Assembly: GCA_024734555.1 (NCBI GenBank)
Contig: JANPWX010000172.1
Location: 1,977,364 to 2,041,363 of the forward strand
DNA from: Trochalopteron elliotii
Lineage: Eukaryota; Chordata; Aves; Passeriformes; Leiothrichidae
Direction: 5' to 3'
DNA length: 64,000 bases
This document shows, one piece after another, positions 35,970 to 50,400 of the stretch (its first letter is position 1; the number at the start of each line of letters is the position of its first letter). A model generated the notes under the pieces. That model was not told the origin of the DNA, searched no databases, and worked only from the letters and a program-made list of their open reading frames with translations. A program made the translations under genes and the position numbers.

Positions 35970-38900
35970 CAGTGAATCAGTGGTCACTGCCCAATAAAGG
36001 AATGTTTGTTTGTCGTTGCAAATGTAAACACCACAATTCAGGGACACCTTGTTATAAAGCCTATAGCCTCTAGGGATGTTTAGTTTACTACAATAAGCAA
36101 GATCTTTGCCTGACAATGCTGAAGTTAATTTTAGACACTTGCTGTTTCCATAAAGCTACAGTTTAGGTTCTAAATCATGGATTCTTTCCCAGCAGACTGA
36201 ATGAAAATCAAGAGGTGTTTTATTTCTAGAGCTGAAGTAAAACTTACCACAGTAGAATTCCATACTGCAACTTTGTAGTCCAGTATCATCTTTCATATTC
36301 AGGGAGAAGTTAGACATTCCCAGCCTGTATTTATGATCAAGGATGCTTCAGAATAATGTATATAAATTGAGTTTTATTGATCATTGAACATCTGCTGGCA
36401 CTTAAGCATGTGAAAATCTAAGCATGAACAAAAGCTTTGCAAGTTTGCATTTTTTGATGCTTATAAAATTATAATTTATAATCAAGTACACTATGTTATG
36501 TTTTCTTTATCACCTTCATAAAGATAAAGTAATGTAAGCAGGGGCTTGGATTACAAGACCATTACAAGATTGCAAAGACTCAGGGGTTTATGATTTATGG
36601 AAGAAAAATTCCATTATTTTCCCTTAAATCTGACACAATTTAATAGCATTTTGCCTGCTGTGGTAGCGGGTATGTGCCAAACTGTGATTACTGCAAACAG
36701 AATTGGAAGTGCTATAAAATAATATTTTTTTATTTTGCATCCATTGCCAAAGGTGGTGAGCAAATGTCTTTGTCCAACTTCCTGATCATGCAGTTTTCAC
36801 CCGTCCTTTCCAACACTGACTAATATAGAACATGTGCCAGTGCTGATGCAGACCCTTCACACACAAACTCTCATGGATGCTCAGATCATTCCAGCTTGAG
36901 CAGGGAGTCAGGAGGGGGGAAGTGCAGCACTGGAGAGAAACAAAAGAAAGGCATGCAACCCTTATAGGTGTGGGTTCAAGAAAAGCCTCTGCACATCAGG
37001 TGTGTGTTGGGAAATTACGTTTTTTTATGAAAACGTGGGTCATAGGAACTGAAAGCAACTCAGAAGAAAGAGCCTTTGTCTCATTTCCCAGAGTTACCAA
37101 GCCTCTTTAACGTGGCCTGACCTTTTCTCTTTATTTTCAAAGTCAAACGTGAGTTAAACCAAACATGCCAGCAGCATGTCCAGGCATGGAAGCAGTAATG
37201 TTGGCCCCTCTTGAGTTTATAGACTTGCTCCTCTGTTGGCATAAGTCTGACCATCTCCAGGTTTGAGCAAGAGGATCCCCAAAGTTCCTGCTGAACACAA
37301 GTTTTGCTAGATAAAGATTACCTAGGAATTCAGAGCATGCTGGAAGGTGCTACTGCAAAGGCTCTGAGAATATCACAGTTTCATAGGGGTTCTGAGGTAC
37401 CTGAAAGGAAGAAAGGACAGCTTTATGTTCAAGACAGATTTTGTAAGAGATGGTGGCCTATAATGAGTATTACACTTAGCTAGCTTATCCAGACTTTAAA
37501 ACACTTGGATAAGATGATCTCTCATGGATAACAATTAAAAACCATCCATCCTTAAATCTTAGAATGTAAAATAACTGTGGAAACCTCCTACATGCTGTTG
37601 CCCAACTTTTTAATGAGAAAATCACCCTTTAATTGTCATCATGACAATGCCAAGAAATTCCCAGGATGAAACCTCTCTTTTTCCTGCCTCCACATGTGTC
37701 CAGTGCCTAATCACTACCGCTCAGGAAGGAAATGCTACAGATCTAAATACTACAGACCAAGAAGAGGAGGTTAAACACATCATCTTGACTCCTGCCCAGC
37801 CAATTCCTTCACCAAGGTTAGGGACTGAGAGGTTAAGGACTGTGCCACTGAGAGGTCTCACTAGAGGGCAGCCAATAAAACCTCTAGCAATAAAATTGCA
37901 CGGGCTGAATGCTGCTTTTTTTTTTTTTCCCCTTAGACTCTGGAGTGTGATGGGATATGAAATTTGGCCCTCAAAATTGCTGCCACTATCTGTTTGTGCT
38001 GTCTTTGGTTTTTTTCCATGTAGAGTTGTAGTGGAGGATCTACTCACTGCTTTATCTCCAATGGGACTCCTCAGGCCTGATGGATGTGGAACATCTTTGT
38101 GAATCTTTGAAAAATCATGATGGTGAGACAGCACTTAATGCAGAGAAGGGTGATTGTGACTAACCCTGTTCTTGCTTCTTTCCCTTGACTCCTTAAGGGA
38201 AACATCACAACTGACAACAAAATATACATAGTGTGATATGTAGCACACTCTGAGTTGCTTGCCATAAAATTGCTACTGAAGTAGTTATTGAGGTTCAAAT
38301 GTACCATGCCATTTTTTTATTATTTCTGTAGTCCTTGTAATAAACTGCAATCCTCAGTGCTTCAAGGTCCTCTCTCACCTCTGTTTTCATAAATGCTTCC
38401 CAGTACCTCTCTTATCCTGTAACACCAAAAAAAAAAAAAAAATATGCTATATACTTTCCAGAGAAACACAAGAACAAGATCTCAAGAGCTTCCAAGATAA
38501 ATATATTCTCTGAATTCCATACATTCATCGCATAGTTTTTATTAGACCAAAAATTTTTTTACAAGATTTTGTGTGGTTCTGAGCTGAGATACACTTTCTA
38601 TCCTTATAGAAACATCTTTGTTTACTTGATCATATATTGCACTGTGATTAAAAAAAAAAAAAAGCACATTTTCTCAAGTTTTAATGTACCAGGAACAATG
38701 ACTATCAAAAATAGCCCTTTAAAGCATAAACTATTTCAGAAATAAATACCACTTGATGTTAATAAAATGCATTCCTCTGGCTGTGACTACTAAGAACCCC
38801 ATTTGATGCAGGAATTCATATTTTAAATAATTCTGATTTCCCTTAAGACGATCAAATGTATATCAGAATCTACCGTAATGTCCCAAATCTGATCCTGCTT

Positions 38901-41448
38901 TATGCTACATATTCAAACCCCCCATTTTGCTCAAACAAAAAGATGGACAAAAAAAAGCTAAGCTGCAGTTTGATAAGTAAAGTTTCATGAGAAAAATCTT
39001 GTTGATGACATTGAATTCATTGTAGAAGTTGCCATTTCCTAATAACACAGTAAAAAGTATTTGGTTTTCAGTGCCAATTAATAAAGCTGAGTGAGCAATT
39101 ATACACAAATCTTCTGCTTTTTGTGGTTGTGCAACAGCTGCACTTAGTTTGAAACTTCACCAGATATATTAATTACCCAAACATGGTTAACATTTTTTGT
39201 TCATGAGGATAGCAACTTTAGTCTTTGTTTCTTAATCAATTAGAATGCTCAGGTTTTTTTGTGCATGTGTGTGTTGCACACACAATGCATTCAAAATTGA
39301 TTTTTCCAGTGATTACAAGGGTCTTGTAACATTGGCTCTGCTCCCTGTTTGGCTGATCCTGTCTCATCAGAAGAATAGCCTGAAGATAATATCAATCCAG
39401 TAGTTGATGAAGTAGAAACAAATAATACATGATCAGAGATTTCATAAAATACTATATTGTTTTCCTCTTTCTCTGCACCCCACAGACTTTCAATAAACCA
39501 TCCCTCTTAGACCAGAAAATTGTAAGATATATTGGCTAGGAGGGGAGTTTAGTTCAATTCTTACTCATTGCATCCACACAAAATAATTGAATGCACATGC
39601 AGAATCTGGTTTTAAGGGATCAAGTCAGACCTTTATCTGATTCACCTAAAGGTCCCCTTGATAGTGAATTGGCAATGAATTTCAAAAGCCTCTTTTCTAC
39701 CTCACACCAAGCAGTTTTCCACTCAGAGGAAGGACTGAGAGAGGCAGAGTTAAGATTGTTCATGGAATACATAGTGTAATATTTTGGGCACTTTCAAAAG
39801 ATCTTGAAAAGCTGAGGTCAATAACGTGCGGATTTTTTATATGTATTTGCAAATATTAAGGTTTTTTATCAGCTGCATTATCACATGGTATATGGGAGAC
39901 TCTACCACATGTTTAATGGAAAGCAGAATGTAAAGAACTGCTGCTTTGCATTTGTTCTTTAAAAGGCAGAGCCTAGCAAACTGTCTGCAGCTGCAGCTGT
40001 GGCAGTAGCCCAGCGGGGCACCACAAGGAGTTTAAAACCCCAGCAGTGGTCTGCCTGGCTCCATCCCTCAGCTGCCTAGCCACGCAGAGCTTATGGCTTG
40101 CTTTCAGGATTACCTGTGCCTACAGCTTTGGGGATATTTTACAAATAATTACTGTCATAGTAACATTGCACTCTGCCACTGTAGCAATAACAGTTGCAAT
40201 TCAACATGCCCAGTTCCTCCTTCTCCCCTTTTCTTGACCTCGCCTCACTAAGGCATGAGAATCCTATGGAGAATGGAAATCCAGGCCAAGGGAATCCTCC
40301 CAGATGTCCAAGGGCTGGAGTTAAAAATCAAACACGGTAGCCTTGAGTACACAGCTCCACATCTGGAAACACTGGTATGTGATCTCAGAGGAGGGGTCTT
40401 CCTGGCTTGTCTGGAGCTCCAGGTGTCACTACCTCCCAGCTCCCCTGCAGGAGGAGGGACGGCTCTCCGCTAGGCATGTGTCATTAACTCAGAACACTCG
40501 ATTCCCTTTATTGAAACCATATGGATGCATTTCATATTCTTATTATTTTTCATAGGGCTGAGACCACCGTAAGTGCTTGCTCTGCATCTTTGCGTGCTTT
40601 AGTCTCCTGAAGCAATTTTCTCTTATGTTTCAGCTAAGTACAGGCTCCACCAAACACATTATTAATTACAGACGTGGGTTGCCTTATGCAATATGATGTG
40701 TTCCCTCTGCACATTCACTTAAATGTCTGTTGTGAAACAGTCACACAGATACTGGCATTTTATCTATAAACTGCCTGAAATAGAAGCCTTTATAATTAAA
40801 AGTTGATTAAAGCTTAAATTCTGTGATAAAAATGCTCAGTTTTAGGAACAATGTTTTCCACACCCAGTAGGTGCTCCATAACATACTAAAGACCTGTTCA
40901 TTTCATTGGGAATACTCACAGGCCTTTAGTTAGGCTTGCACTAAAGTACTATGTTATGTCACAGTAAGCAAATAACTTCTTGAAGAGCTATGGTAGGTGA
41001 TAAAATCCCAGTGACTAAGGTCCATCTTTGTTTTTATGGAGTAGCCTGCTGAGTCCAACCAACAACAGTGACATTTGGATTGACACTACCAATTCAACTG
41101 GTGCAGAAACCTTAGAATCCCTAAAAAATGCTTATTTTAAGCAAGTTCACCTTCCTGTTGGCTTTAAACAAATAATGCACAGGTGAAAGCATATGCAATT
41201 TGTTACTCGTTCATTTATTGCAATTTTTCAAACCATTGTTTTCAATAGTGGTCTGCATTACTTTTCAAATATCTGTGCTCATCTGAACTGGGAAAGGGAT
41301 GGAAGAGTGACAATGCAGAATATATTCATAATAAGAGTAGTAATCAAACTCAAAGGCATAATGTTACTCTCAGGGGTGCCTAAAGCTTTGCTTTTTGCCA
41401 GTCTGCCACAATTACTCACTTATAATTAAGTCAGAGTGTGTATCAGTT
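35970..41448. other. Unannotated intergenic DNA
   Basis: About 5.5 kb, AT-rich. It includes poly-A/T runs near 37,918, 38,429 and 38,650. The frame at 37,641-38,102 (153 codons, ATG) spans a T run, is matched by a 137-codon antisense frame, and has no recognisable domain. No gene is supported. Confidence 0.5.
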
Positions 41449-41466
41449 GTTAATAATATTATTAAC
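41449..41466. promoter_or_regulatory. Perfect 18-bp AT-rich palindrome
   Basis: GTTAATAATATTATTAAC is fully self-complementary. The outer GTTAAT and ATTAAC words are HNF1-type half sites, but HNF1 needs them one base apart and here they are six apart, so that assignment is doubtful. It lies about 33 kb upstream of miR-148a. Confidence 0.4.
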
Positions 41467-44400
41467 CAGGAATTCTTGAACAGACCTTGAAGGAAGATGT
41501 AAGTTAGTGAAGAATTAAGTTGAGGGAGGACTAAAGGCAGTGCAGTTCAGACTCTTGATCACTTCTCGCAATGCTAAGTCAGGTACATTGACTGCTCTCA
41601 TCAGATTAAATTTTCCTCTGGTGGAATTAATGATATGAGGTACAAAGAAGTAAAGAATTTGGCCCAAGAGACTTTTAAAAGCCTGCCAGTCTAAAGCAAT
41701 ATGGGAATCATCCTATACTGTGACTACATCTTCACAGATCACTTTACTACAACACAAATACAGCTGCTGTCATAAATGCTGTCTGTAACAAAATAGATGT
41801 TTATCATTGATACACATTTTAAAGCAATCCCAGATTATTGTTCACTTACTAGCATTAGGTTATTGTCACTAGGTTACAGTGCTGTGACTGTCTCTGATGC
41901 AGAACAGCAAGCAAAATCTATGGAGCTGCCTCCCTCAAGTGCCTAAAATAAATACCGAGTGTGAATGTTTCTGAGATGTTCCTCAGAAATGGGAGGGGAA
42001 ACAACACATTTAAGCTGCCCTTGCTCATCTTGATGGACAATTAAATCCATCAATTAAACAGTGACTAGTCTTTTTACATCAGTGCCCACAATGAGTGAGG
42101 ATGGTCCCTCACAAGCCCATCCTGAACAGCTCTGTCCAAAAGCAAGAGTGGGTGTGAATAGAGTAGAACATCAAAGTAGGAGCTGGCTTCTGCCAAGGTG
42201 GATTTTAGACTTAAGAGAGATCTAGGCACTGCCTTAATGATGCTCCTCTCCACTAGTACATTAATTGGCATTACAAAGCTGATGTCCTGGTCTCATCACT
42301 CTTACATCAAAAAGAAAAGCAAACCAGAATCTCCATGAATGCCAGGCACTACTAAAGTTGACCAGGTACCTGCAGTACCCTACTCTGCCAAACATAGAAA
42401 TGGTGCCTGAAAGGCAACTGGAAACCCCACTGTAATAAAATACCAGCAGTGAGCAAGCACTGCTGGCTGCCTGCTGCCCTGACTCAGGGCTGTGCCAGCT
42501 GCTTCCCCCACTACACCTCTCACATCCCCTCCTTCCAAGGGACCCTCTTGGCCTTAGCAACCCCATGCCAGTGATGGCCATGCTGAGGGGGAGTCTTTTC
42601 CAGGAGTTGGGTTGTGCCTCTTGCCCCACGGTGCAACAGGGCTCCCCTCAAGGCCACGGGGAACAGCGTGGTGAGAAGGGAAGTGTCAATGACTGAAAAT
42701 GGAATGTGGATGTCACACTGCAGTTTCACTGTTTCAAAGACAGGCAAACCACCTGCAGGTGTGTCCCCACTAGAGAACACATACCCACCTCATTTCCTGT
42801 TCCTGTGCCCCAGCTGAAGAGCAGGAGAATGCATTCCTAATGAAAACCTCTGGCCAAAATCCTCTAGACTTCTTTGGAAGTCCCATCATTTTAAGCAAAT
42901 CTGCTGTGCTCATCACAAGGTCAAGGTGCTGGCCTAGAGGACAGTGACTGCAGTGAGGTAACACACATGCACAGCAGCAGGCAAATCTCAGAGGTGACTC
43001 TGGACTGCAGGGACTGAATGGAGATGTAGAACACTGTTAGGTGTCTTTCTGCCACACATAGGAGGTGTCGAGGCAGATCTAGGCAGGGTTTTCCCACTGG
43101 CAGCCTTTCACAGTGCAGTTTTTCTACACAGGCAGCTGGCTTACCTACTCTTCTGCTGCCAGGTAAACACCTGGTTCTGTGAGGGCAAACTCCAGGAAAG
43201 CCAGGAGAATTAATTACCTCATGATACAAAAGGGTAAAACAACACAACCACTGTTTGCCTATTTTACCTGGTAGAACTTTGGTCACTGTAAGGTGCGTTA
43301 AGTCACAGCCACAAAAATAGATGCACCTGGGTACTGGGTATTAACTTGCACCTCTCATTTCTTATCAGGAAAAAATAGCCTGTGACTCGGCCAAGAAACA
43401 AACCAGCGCCCTTTAGGCAGTTCTCACCCCCCTCAGAAAAGTAGACAAACCAGCTTTGAATGAAGCTAAGTATGCAACATAGCCCACAGCCACTGAAGCT
43501 AGAAGTAAAGAGGTTTCAATGTTTTTGGTGCCTCTGCCATACAGGAAGCAAAGCTTTGCATAATTATACTTAACCCAAGTGTTTCAGGGTTATTTTTGTT
43601 TCCAGAGTCAGGCCCTGAGATAAGAAGCCAAAGTGCTCTGAAGCATGTAAGTGTATTTTAATGGTTGGTTAAAACCTACCAGCCTTCTAGTGACACCAGC
43701 AACTAAACAATGCAACAATTCACAGAACATTAAAACGACCCTGATTGTCAGGATGGGCGTGGGGGAGTGGAGAAGAGTACACAGATAGCTTTTAATATGC
43801 TCAAGGCAGATACCTGGAAGTGAGGTAGCAGAAGTCACAAATTAGGTGGTTGCTAATACAGACAGCAGAGAAGCACATTTTTAAGAATTGTTTAGTTTTT
43901 CAAGAAAGATTGCAATAAAGCAGCAATAAATGGAACAAATATGTGTTTTTTGCAAGTCATTTGTCCTAGGGTTTCCCCACCTGGTCTAGAGCAATAAAGC
44001 TGTCAGAATTTAACGTACTTCTTTTTGAAGCAGACAGACTTCTCAGGGGTTTGTCTCATATGTTTTAGTTTTGTTTATAAAACAATCTAAAGAAATTCAC
44101 CAGCTGGAGGACCAAAACCTTTCAGTAGTGGATACAGGAGGCTTCAGTGTTGAGTTAGTACCATTGCTATCGTTTAGAGAGTCAGAGGTTTGCCACTTCT
44201 GTTTTGCTCTTGCCCTGTCAGAGTTTAACACTTTAAATTTTGCCTGAAGTTTGTCTGTTGTTTTCTCTTGCATTAGAAACAAGAGTGGTGGGTCCAGTGA
44301 GGAGCTTGCAGCAACACTGGACTGCTTCCCTTGCTTTGAGCACACCACTTGCAGGCGCTCTAGGCCTCCCTGGAATGGCACTGCTGTGAACACTACTCTG

Positions 44401-47400
44401 TTCTGCTCTGAACCATAAAGAACACTTTGAAATTAACCTAAAATCTGTCTCTTTCCTCTTTTTATAGACTGGTTTAACCATGCTGTTTCCCTCCAACTTT
44501 GTTTCTTTATTTTAGTCATCTGTTATTTGAAGAAACAGCTCCTGAATGTAACCATGTTTTACTATCCAGCCTCTCCTGTTCAGTACTGTTTTCCATGAAT
44601 TTCTTGCAAAAGTAAAAGATTGTAGGATCCTAGTAGGACCCATAGCAGCCATAAAACCCACGGGGCATTTTTTTCCACAAAGCCACACTGATATGTAAGG
44701 TCGCAAGAGAGATTTCTGATATGATCTCTTTGATGCGATGTGTCCAAAGTCTAAAATGTATTTTTTGGACACAGTGATTTCCTGCTAGGGATAGCAGCAT
44801 GCCTGTTTCCCCTCCATGGACACATGATTGTGTTGGCATATCCAGCATTCTGCAGAGTCTGAAACTGCAGTTAGGGGGTTTATTCCAGGCTGGCAGAGAT
44901 CAACAAAGCTTCCAAGGATACAGCCCACCTGAGGATCTTCTGAGTCTGTTTGTGCCAAGTGATAAGAATCATTCTATCCAAATTTAATATTCAGCATTGC
45001 CATTGGACTTGGAATTTCTGCGAACAGGTGAAAGATCCCCCGTGCACAGGGGTAACACCATCTGAATGTGTCTCAGAAAGGTGGAATAGGATGGGAGACT
45101 AAAATATTTGACTGTCAGAATGTCAGAGCTCAATAATATACAGACTACCATTTCTGCATCTGAAAGAAATACAAATGAGTTACTACTTTTGCTGAGCTGT
45201 CATTGCTCTTCCTTCTCAGACAAATATCTAGCTTTAGAGAAATGGTAGTTTTACTAAAAACAAAGATAAAATTAGGGAACAGGAAAAAAAGACTGATAAG
45301 ACAAGGAAAAATATTAAGCAAAATGTAGCAACTTTAGCAAAATCATTACAGTACCTTGGTAGCTAAGCATGAAAGAATAAGATGAACCACAATGGACTGA
45401 GAGGGTTTTTTAATTTCCTCACACCTACATATGTATTTATGAGTGTATAATCTGAGTACAAAAGAAGCAGAAAAAATCCTCCATCTGAACTGGCACCATT
45501 TTATTTCCATTTTGCCAGGGTCTGGATGACTCCATAGTTTTAGGAGCAAAAAATAGCTAGAGCAGAGTCTGAATGCAATGCAGTGATAGGTAGGATGCAT
45601 AAATGTAGTTAATGACACATATAGATCATGCCTAGGAATAGTCCAGAGAGAAAAAGACAAAAGAAAAATAGGTTACCAAAAAAGGTAGAAACTGGTAAAA
45701 AGTGGAAATAAACGAGGCCCAAGGGGTAATTTCCAGTAAAAAATTCAAGAAAACTGTGTTCTTGTTGTTGACAATTTACAAACAAAGAAGGTGAAAGACC
45801 CTGGATAAATTATTCATTATCCACCAAGCTTTAATTAGAACACACCCACATATGTGTGCAAGGGTTGACAGAAGATTTTTTAACTAATAAAAGCAGTTTT
45901 GATCTGCATCCTAAAATGCTGTAGTGGATTGCCTCAAGATTTGTCTCAAACTGGAACTTTCTTAGGATGTTTATCTCAACAAACAGTTAGAGGGTATCCC
46001 CATGTGTCAAAAAATGTTCAAATGAGAAGTGTTTCCTTAACAAAGGAATATGGCATCCCATAGATTGTATTGCTGATTGCAGCTATGTATTTCTTGATAG
46101 TTGATTATGACATTAAAATAATTTTCTAGATCCACATCTTAAAAAAAGAAAAATCATTTAAAGTCACACTTAAAGACTGCAGTTCTTCAGAGCCTGACAG
46201 AAGAAATGGATGCTTTGGGATGCATTCAGATAGTATTGCTTCAGTATCAGTGCATAAAATCCATCTGTCCACAGACTCTGTAAGACAGATATATCATTCA
46301 AGTCCAGCATTTTGAAGATCATATTCAAAAAATCACTGCTAGACTAAATGAAAGTCCTATCTGGCAGCAGAGTTATAACAGAGTTAAAACAGACATTGGG
46401 TCAAACTGCCATGAAATTTGGTCCTCTGTTCTGTTGATGCCTGGTCTTTCTTTTTTTTTTTGCACAGTCAGGATGTCTTTGAGACCATGAATCTGATATT
46501 TCTCACTGTTATACTTGCATATGGACAACCACATGCACAAATATTACAAAAAGAGATGTCAAGCAGTTATATATACTTGATTAGTATAGGTAAGCATAGC
46601 AGTTGCAATCAGACTCTTATCTGTTCTCAAAAAGTGGCCCAAATTCTTGTAGAAAAAAACAACAATATAAAATGGATTCTGGATGAAAAATGGGGTTATG
46701 AGACTTAAACATCTGTCATTCTCGTGTCGTGATCAGGAGTATGGATATGGTGGATACTCATGAACAATCATGGCTTAACCAAAACACAGTGTGAGCCACA
46801 GGTGAATTTCTGTCAGGGTGGGAGGTGCAGTGGCTCTGACCCAGGGTGGAGCAGGACAGAGAAGTTCTTGCTCGACACCCAGGCTTGAACCTCACCCATT
46901 CACTAAGAGGTTTTTGGTGGTGGAGCTATACAGCCAAAGGTGGCTGGGCCTGGTTGTGGCAATGTTATTCTTGTGCTTTAACTGTGTCAGTTAGTAAGCT
47001 CAAAAGACCATTTGAGCTTGACCAGTGTCATATTCAGTTCAAGTCATAAGGCTGCAGGTGAAAAGAAAGGATTTATGGCATTAGTAAAGGAAATATCAGT
47101 GAAAAGCCTCCTGCAGGAGTGACATGACACTGAGAAGCTTTGCAAAGGGACTTTGAGCCTGTGACTAGTGCTTTCAGGATTCAAATAATTTTAAAATACA
47201 GTTAAAATATTGTTTTACCAAGAATTACCAAGGACAAAGACTCCAGGCATGAGTCTTTCATCTCTGCACCTGCAGAGCTGAATCCGGTGAGAGGAGGCTG
47301 TGCCATGGTACCAGGAGAGTTAGAGAAATAGAAATTGTCCATGTAAGCAGGGGAGAGCAGCTCCACAGTTCCATTTTCCCTCAGATCCAACTGTATACAT

Positions 47401-50400
47401 TCAGACCTTACATTAAGAATAATATATATACTTGCTTTTCCTCAGAATGAGCATGATCCTCAAAATCTGTAGCCTAAGGCTCTGCTTCCTTTGTCATGCA
47501 AATGAGCTACCCCCGCCTTTTACTGTATAAGCCACAAAAAGATGAAGATATATATTTTTTTCTTTCATTGCATACCCATATGCTTTTATAGTGATTACCT
47601 TTGCAACTAACAGATGCTCTTATTTTAGGGTTCTTAAACAGAAACCCAAAATCATCTTGTATCTGTGTTTTTCTGATACAGACAGATGTGAAAGGGTTGG
47701 GGTTTTTTTTAAGTTATTGATGGAGAAAGATTTTCTCTGCTTGCCTTCTACATTAACATTACTTGAATAATTGATTCCCTTCTGGGTAACAGAAGTAGAG
47801 CATTTTCCTCTACATGCTGATCACTTCTGAAGCAAGATGGAAGATCTGATGAACCAAAACTCCTTTTAGGTCAGTATGACAAGGCATGATCCCTTAAATA
47901 ATTTAATTTCTAGTAACAAATAACAGCCCCTCAGGCACAACATTTATTGGAATAAACCGTTGGGTTTTTTTGCCTAGTGGAGGAAATGCAGAAACCACCT
48001 AAGAAGAAAAATCTAAGACATTGATGGAAGATTTTGAAAGATATGCATAATTTAAGGATTACAGTAATTGACATGCCTCCTATTCTTACATTTCTTTCAA
48101 GTCAGGGGCGTGTTTAGTAGATTTGGCTCTTAAATGACAATACGTGTGAATTAGCTATTCATTCCAGTATCTAGATCTTTGCAAATCATAACATATCTAT
48201 GGAAAGCAATCTACTTTTATTTTCTAACTGTTGAGCTCCAGGGCCTGGTTGTTTTTTTGGTTTTTTTTTTTTTTTTTGCTTCTGCAGATTACAGTGGCAA
48301 ATTTTAAATGGTGGTTTCATTCTGCCTACCCAACAGCAAAATTACAGTTGAAATTTCAGAATAGAATTTAAAAATATTTTCTTCTCAGCTTGTATTCTCC
48401 TAGTTCTGCATTCCTGGACATGAAAACATCCCTCCATAAGAGCATGGAAAGCAAGATCTCTGCCCCGAGAAGAAGATAATTTAATCCAAATATAGAGCAT
48501 AGGAACAAAAAGATCAAGAGAAGAAATGGTGCGGATGGTGCTGGGGGGCACACTGAGTGAATTCTAAGTGGAAGGAAGACATCTGAAGTGAGTTTTGAAA
48601 GCCAAGAAGGAATTATCTTAATGAAGCAGTGGCTGATCCAAGTGCTAAGTGTTGCTTTAGAGTATGTAGGACTCAAGGAGAGGAGGAAAGATCAAGGGAG
48701 CAGTTGGCAAGCATTAGGTGAGGGCTGTGCCTCATGCCTGTTAACAGAGGTTTGCTTGTGTAATTTACACCAATAAAAAGCATGTAATGGAAAAAATATT
48801 TTTTTCTTCATGAATACATCTGTTCAGCAAGGGATGAACAAGCAGTTTTATACATATGTACATATACACACTCATACCTACAGAACCCTTCTGTCAAAAA
48901 AGAAGATGACAAAGAAAACATGCAAACCTACTGCAGCGTTAAAGATACTTCCTGCACAGACCTGGCCAAAATTTTGCCAGAGGGCAGTAGAGAGGAGCAG
49001 AGGCAGTTAAGAGACAGACCTTGTACTACCTGAAAGACCTTTCTTTCCATGCAGAAATGTAGGCAAAGAATAAGGCTGCCTTGAAAAGACACAGAATTTA
49101 TTTTAATCCAACTTATAGAAAAAAAGGGACTCACAGATATATATATCAAGTTCAAACTGTCATGAGATGAATATGGGCTCTGATGATTTAATTTATGCTG
49201 AAAAAATATTCTGATTCTGAACAGTGCACAGTTCCAGGAAAAAAAAAGGAAAAAGAGATGTATACCTTCAAAGAAGACCATTAGCTCTTCCATTTGAAGC
49301 ATGTATGATGGCTTCAGCCCACTGGTGTTTACAAGACAAGTCTGCTACCTTTCATACTGAGTCTGGTGTTTTGCTTAATTTTTTTAGTAGGCCCTACTTA
49401 TTCATACTTATCCCTGTCCTTACAAAATTCATGTTTTTCAGGTATCCTCCCCCATCACCTTCTTTACAGTAAAAATGATGTTAATTACTTCATTTAGCTT
49501 CTGCTGATAATTAGAATAGTGTTATATATTTGAACAAAAAACCCCTCACCATCTACTAAGTAATAATACTGGCTAATATTGCAGCCAATGATTTTGTTGG
49601 GTAACGGGTAGCATAGATTTGTATTGCACTTTTATCTACCAGGACTGATCAAGAACTGCAGCAGTCAGAACAGCTCAGGAATTAGGAGTGTTGCAGAATT
49701 AGAAATCAGACCTAATGTTTTGGACTAGACACTGCAGTGACCTAAATTCAAGAGCTAATCCCTGTCTCAAGTAGTTTGTACTACAGATTATACCATGACA
49801 GAGATTGTGAAATAGGAGATTATGACTCACCTTTGTGAAGCCACTTCTCTTCACATATTACTCTTTTTGGAACATTGTCATCAAATAAGAACTTTATTTA
49901 TCTATTTATACAGCTCCCAAAAGTATGTTAAACATTTGAGGGAAGAAACAGGCAGGATGGAGAAGAGAGGCATTTTTTAGTCTGACAGAATCAAGACTTT
50001 GCACATGAACTGTCAATTTTTCTTTTGTGTGTGTGTGTGTTTCTTACGGGGTTTTTTGTGCATTTCTTAAAGAAATGAACAGAACACTGTGTCTTATCTC
50101 TCTGCAATGAAGATTGGCAGGTACTGCTTGATACTGTTTTAAAAAGCACAGAGCATGATAGATCATGTCAATTCAAACATATTAGCAACTTCTTCCAGAG
50201 TGTTTTATTTGAAAGACATTCAACTCCACAGCACTCTCTTTAAGGCAAGAAAAAAGCTAAGAAATTACATTCATAGATCTTGTCCTGTAAACCTGTCTAC
50301 CAAAGCCTTTTTTTTTTTTACCAGAAGACATTAAGGCATTACCTTGATATGAATTTATTTACCTATTTGTAAATAAAAATGGAGCTACAGATATATTTCA

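Noticed and set aside
37641..38134. 153-codon plus and 137-codon minus overlapping frames
   Set aside because: Opposite-strand overlap, a T run giving Phe4/Lys4, and no known domain point to chance.
41449..41466. Canonical HNF1 site
   Set aside because: The half sites are six bases apart instead of one.
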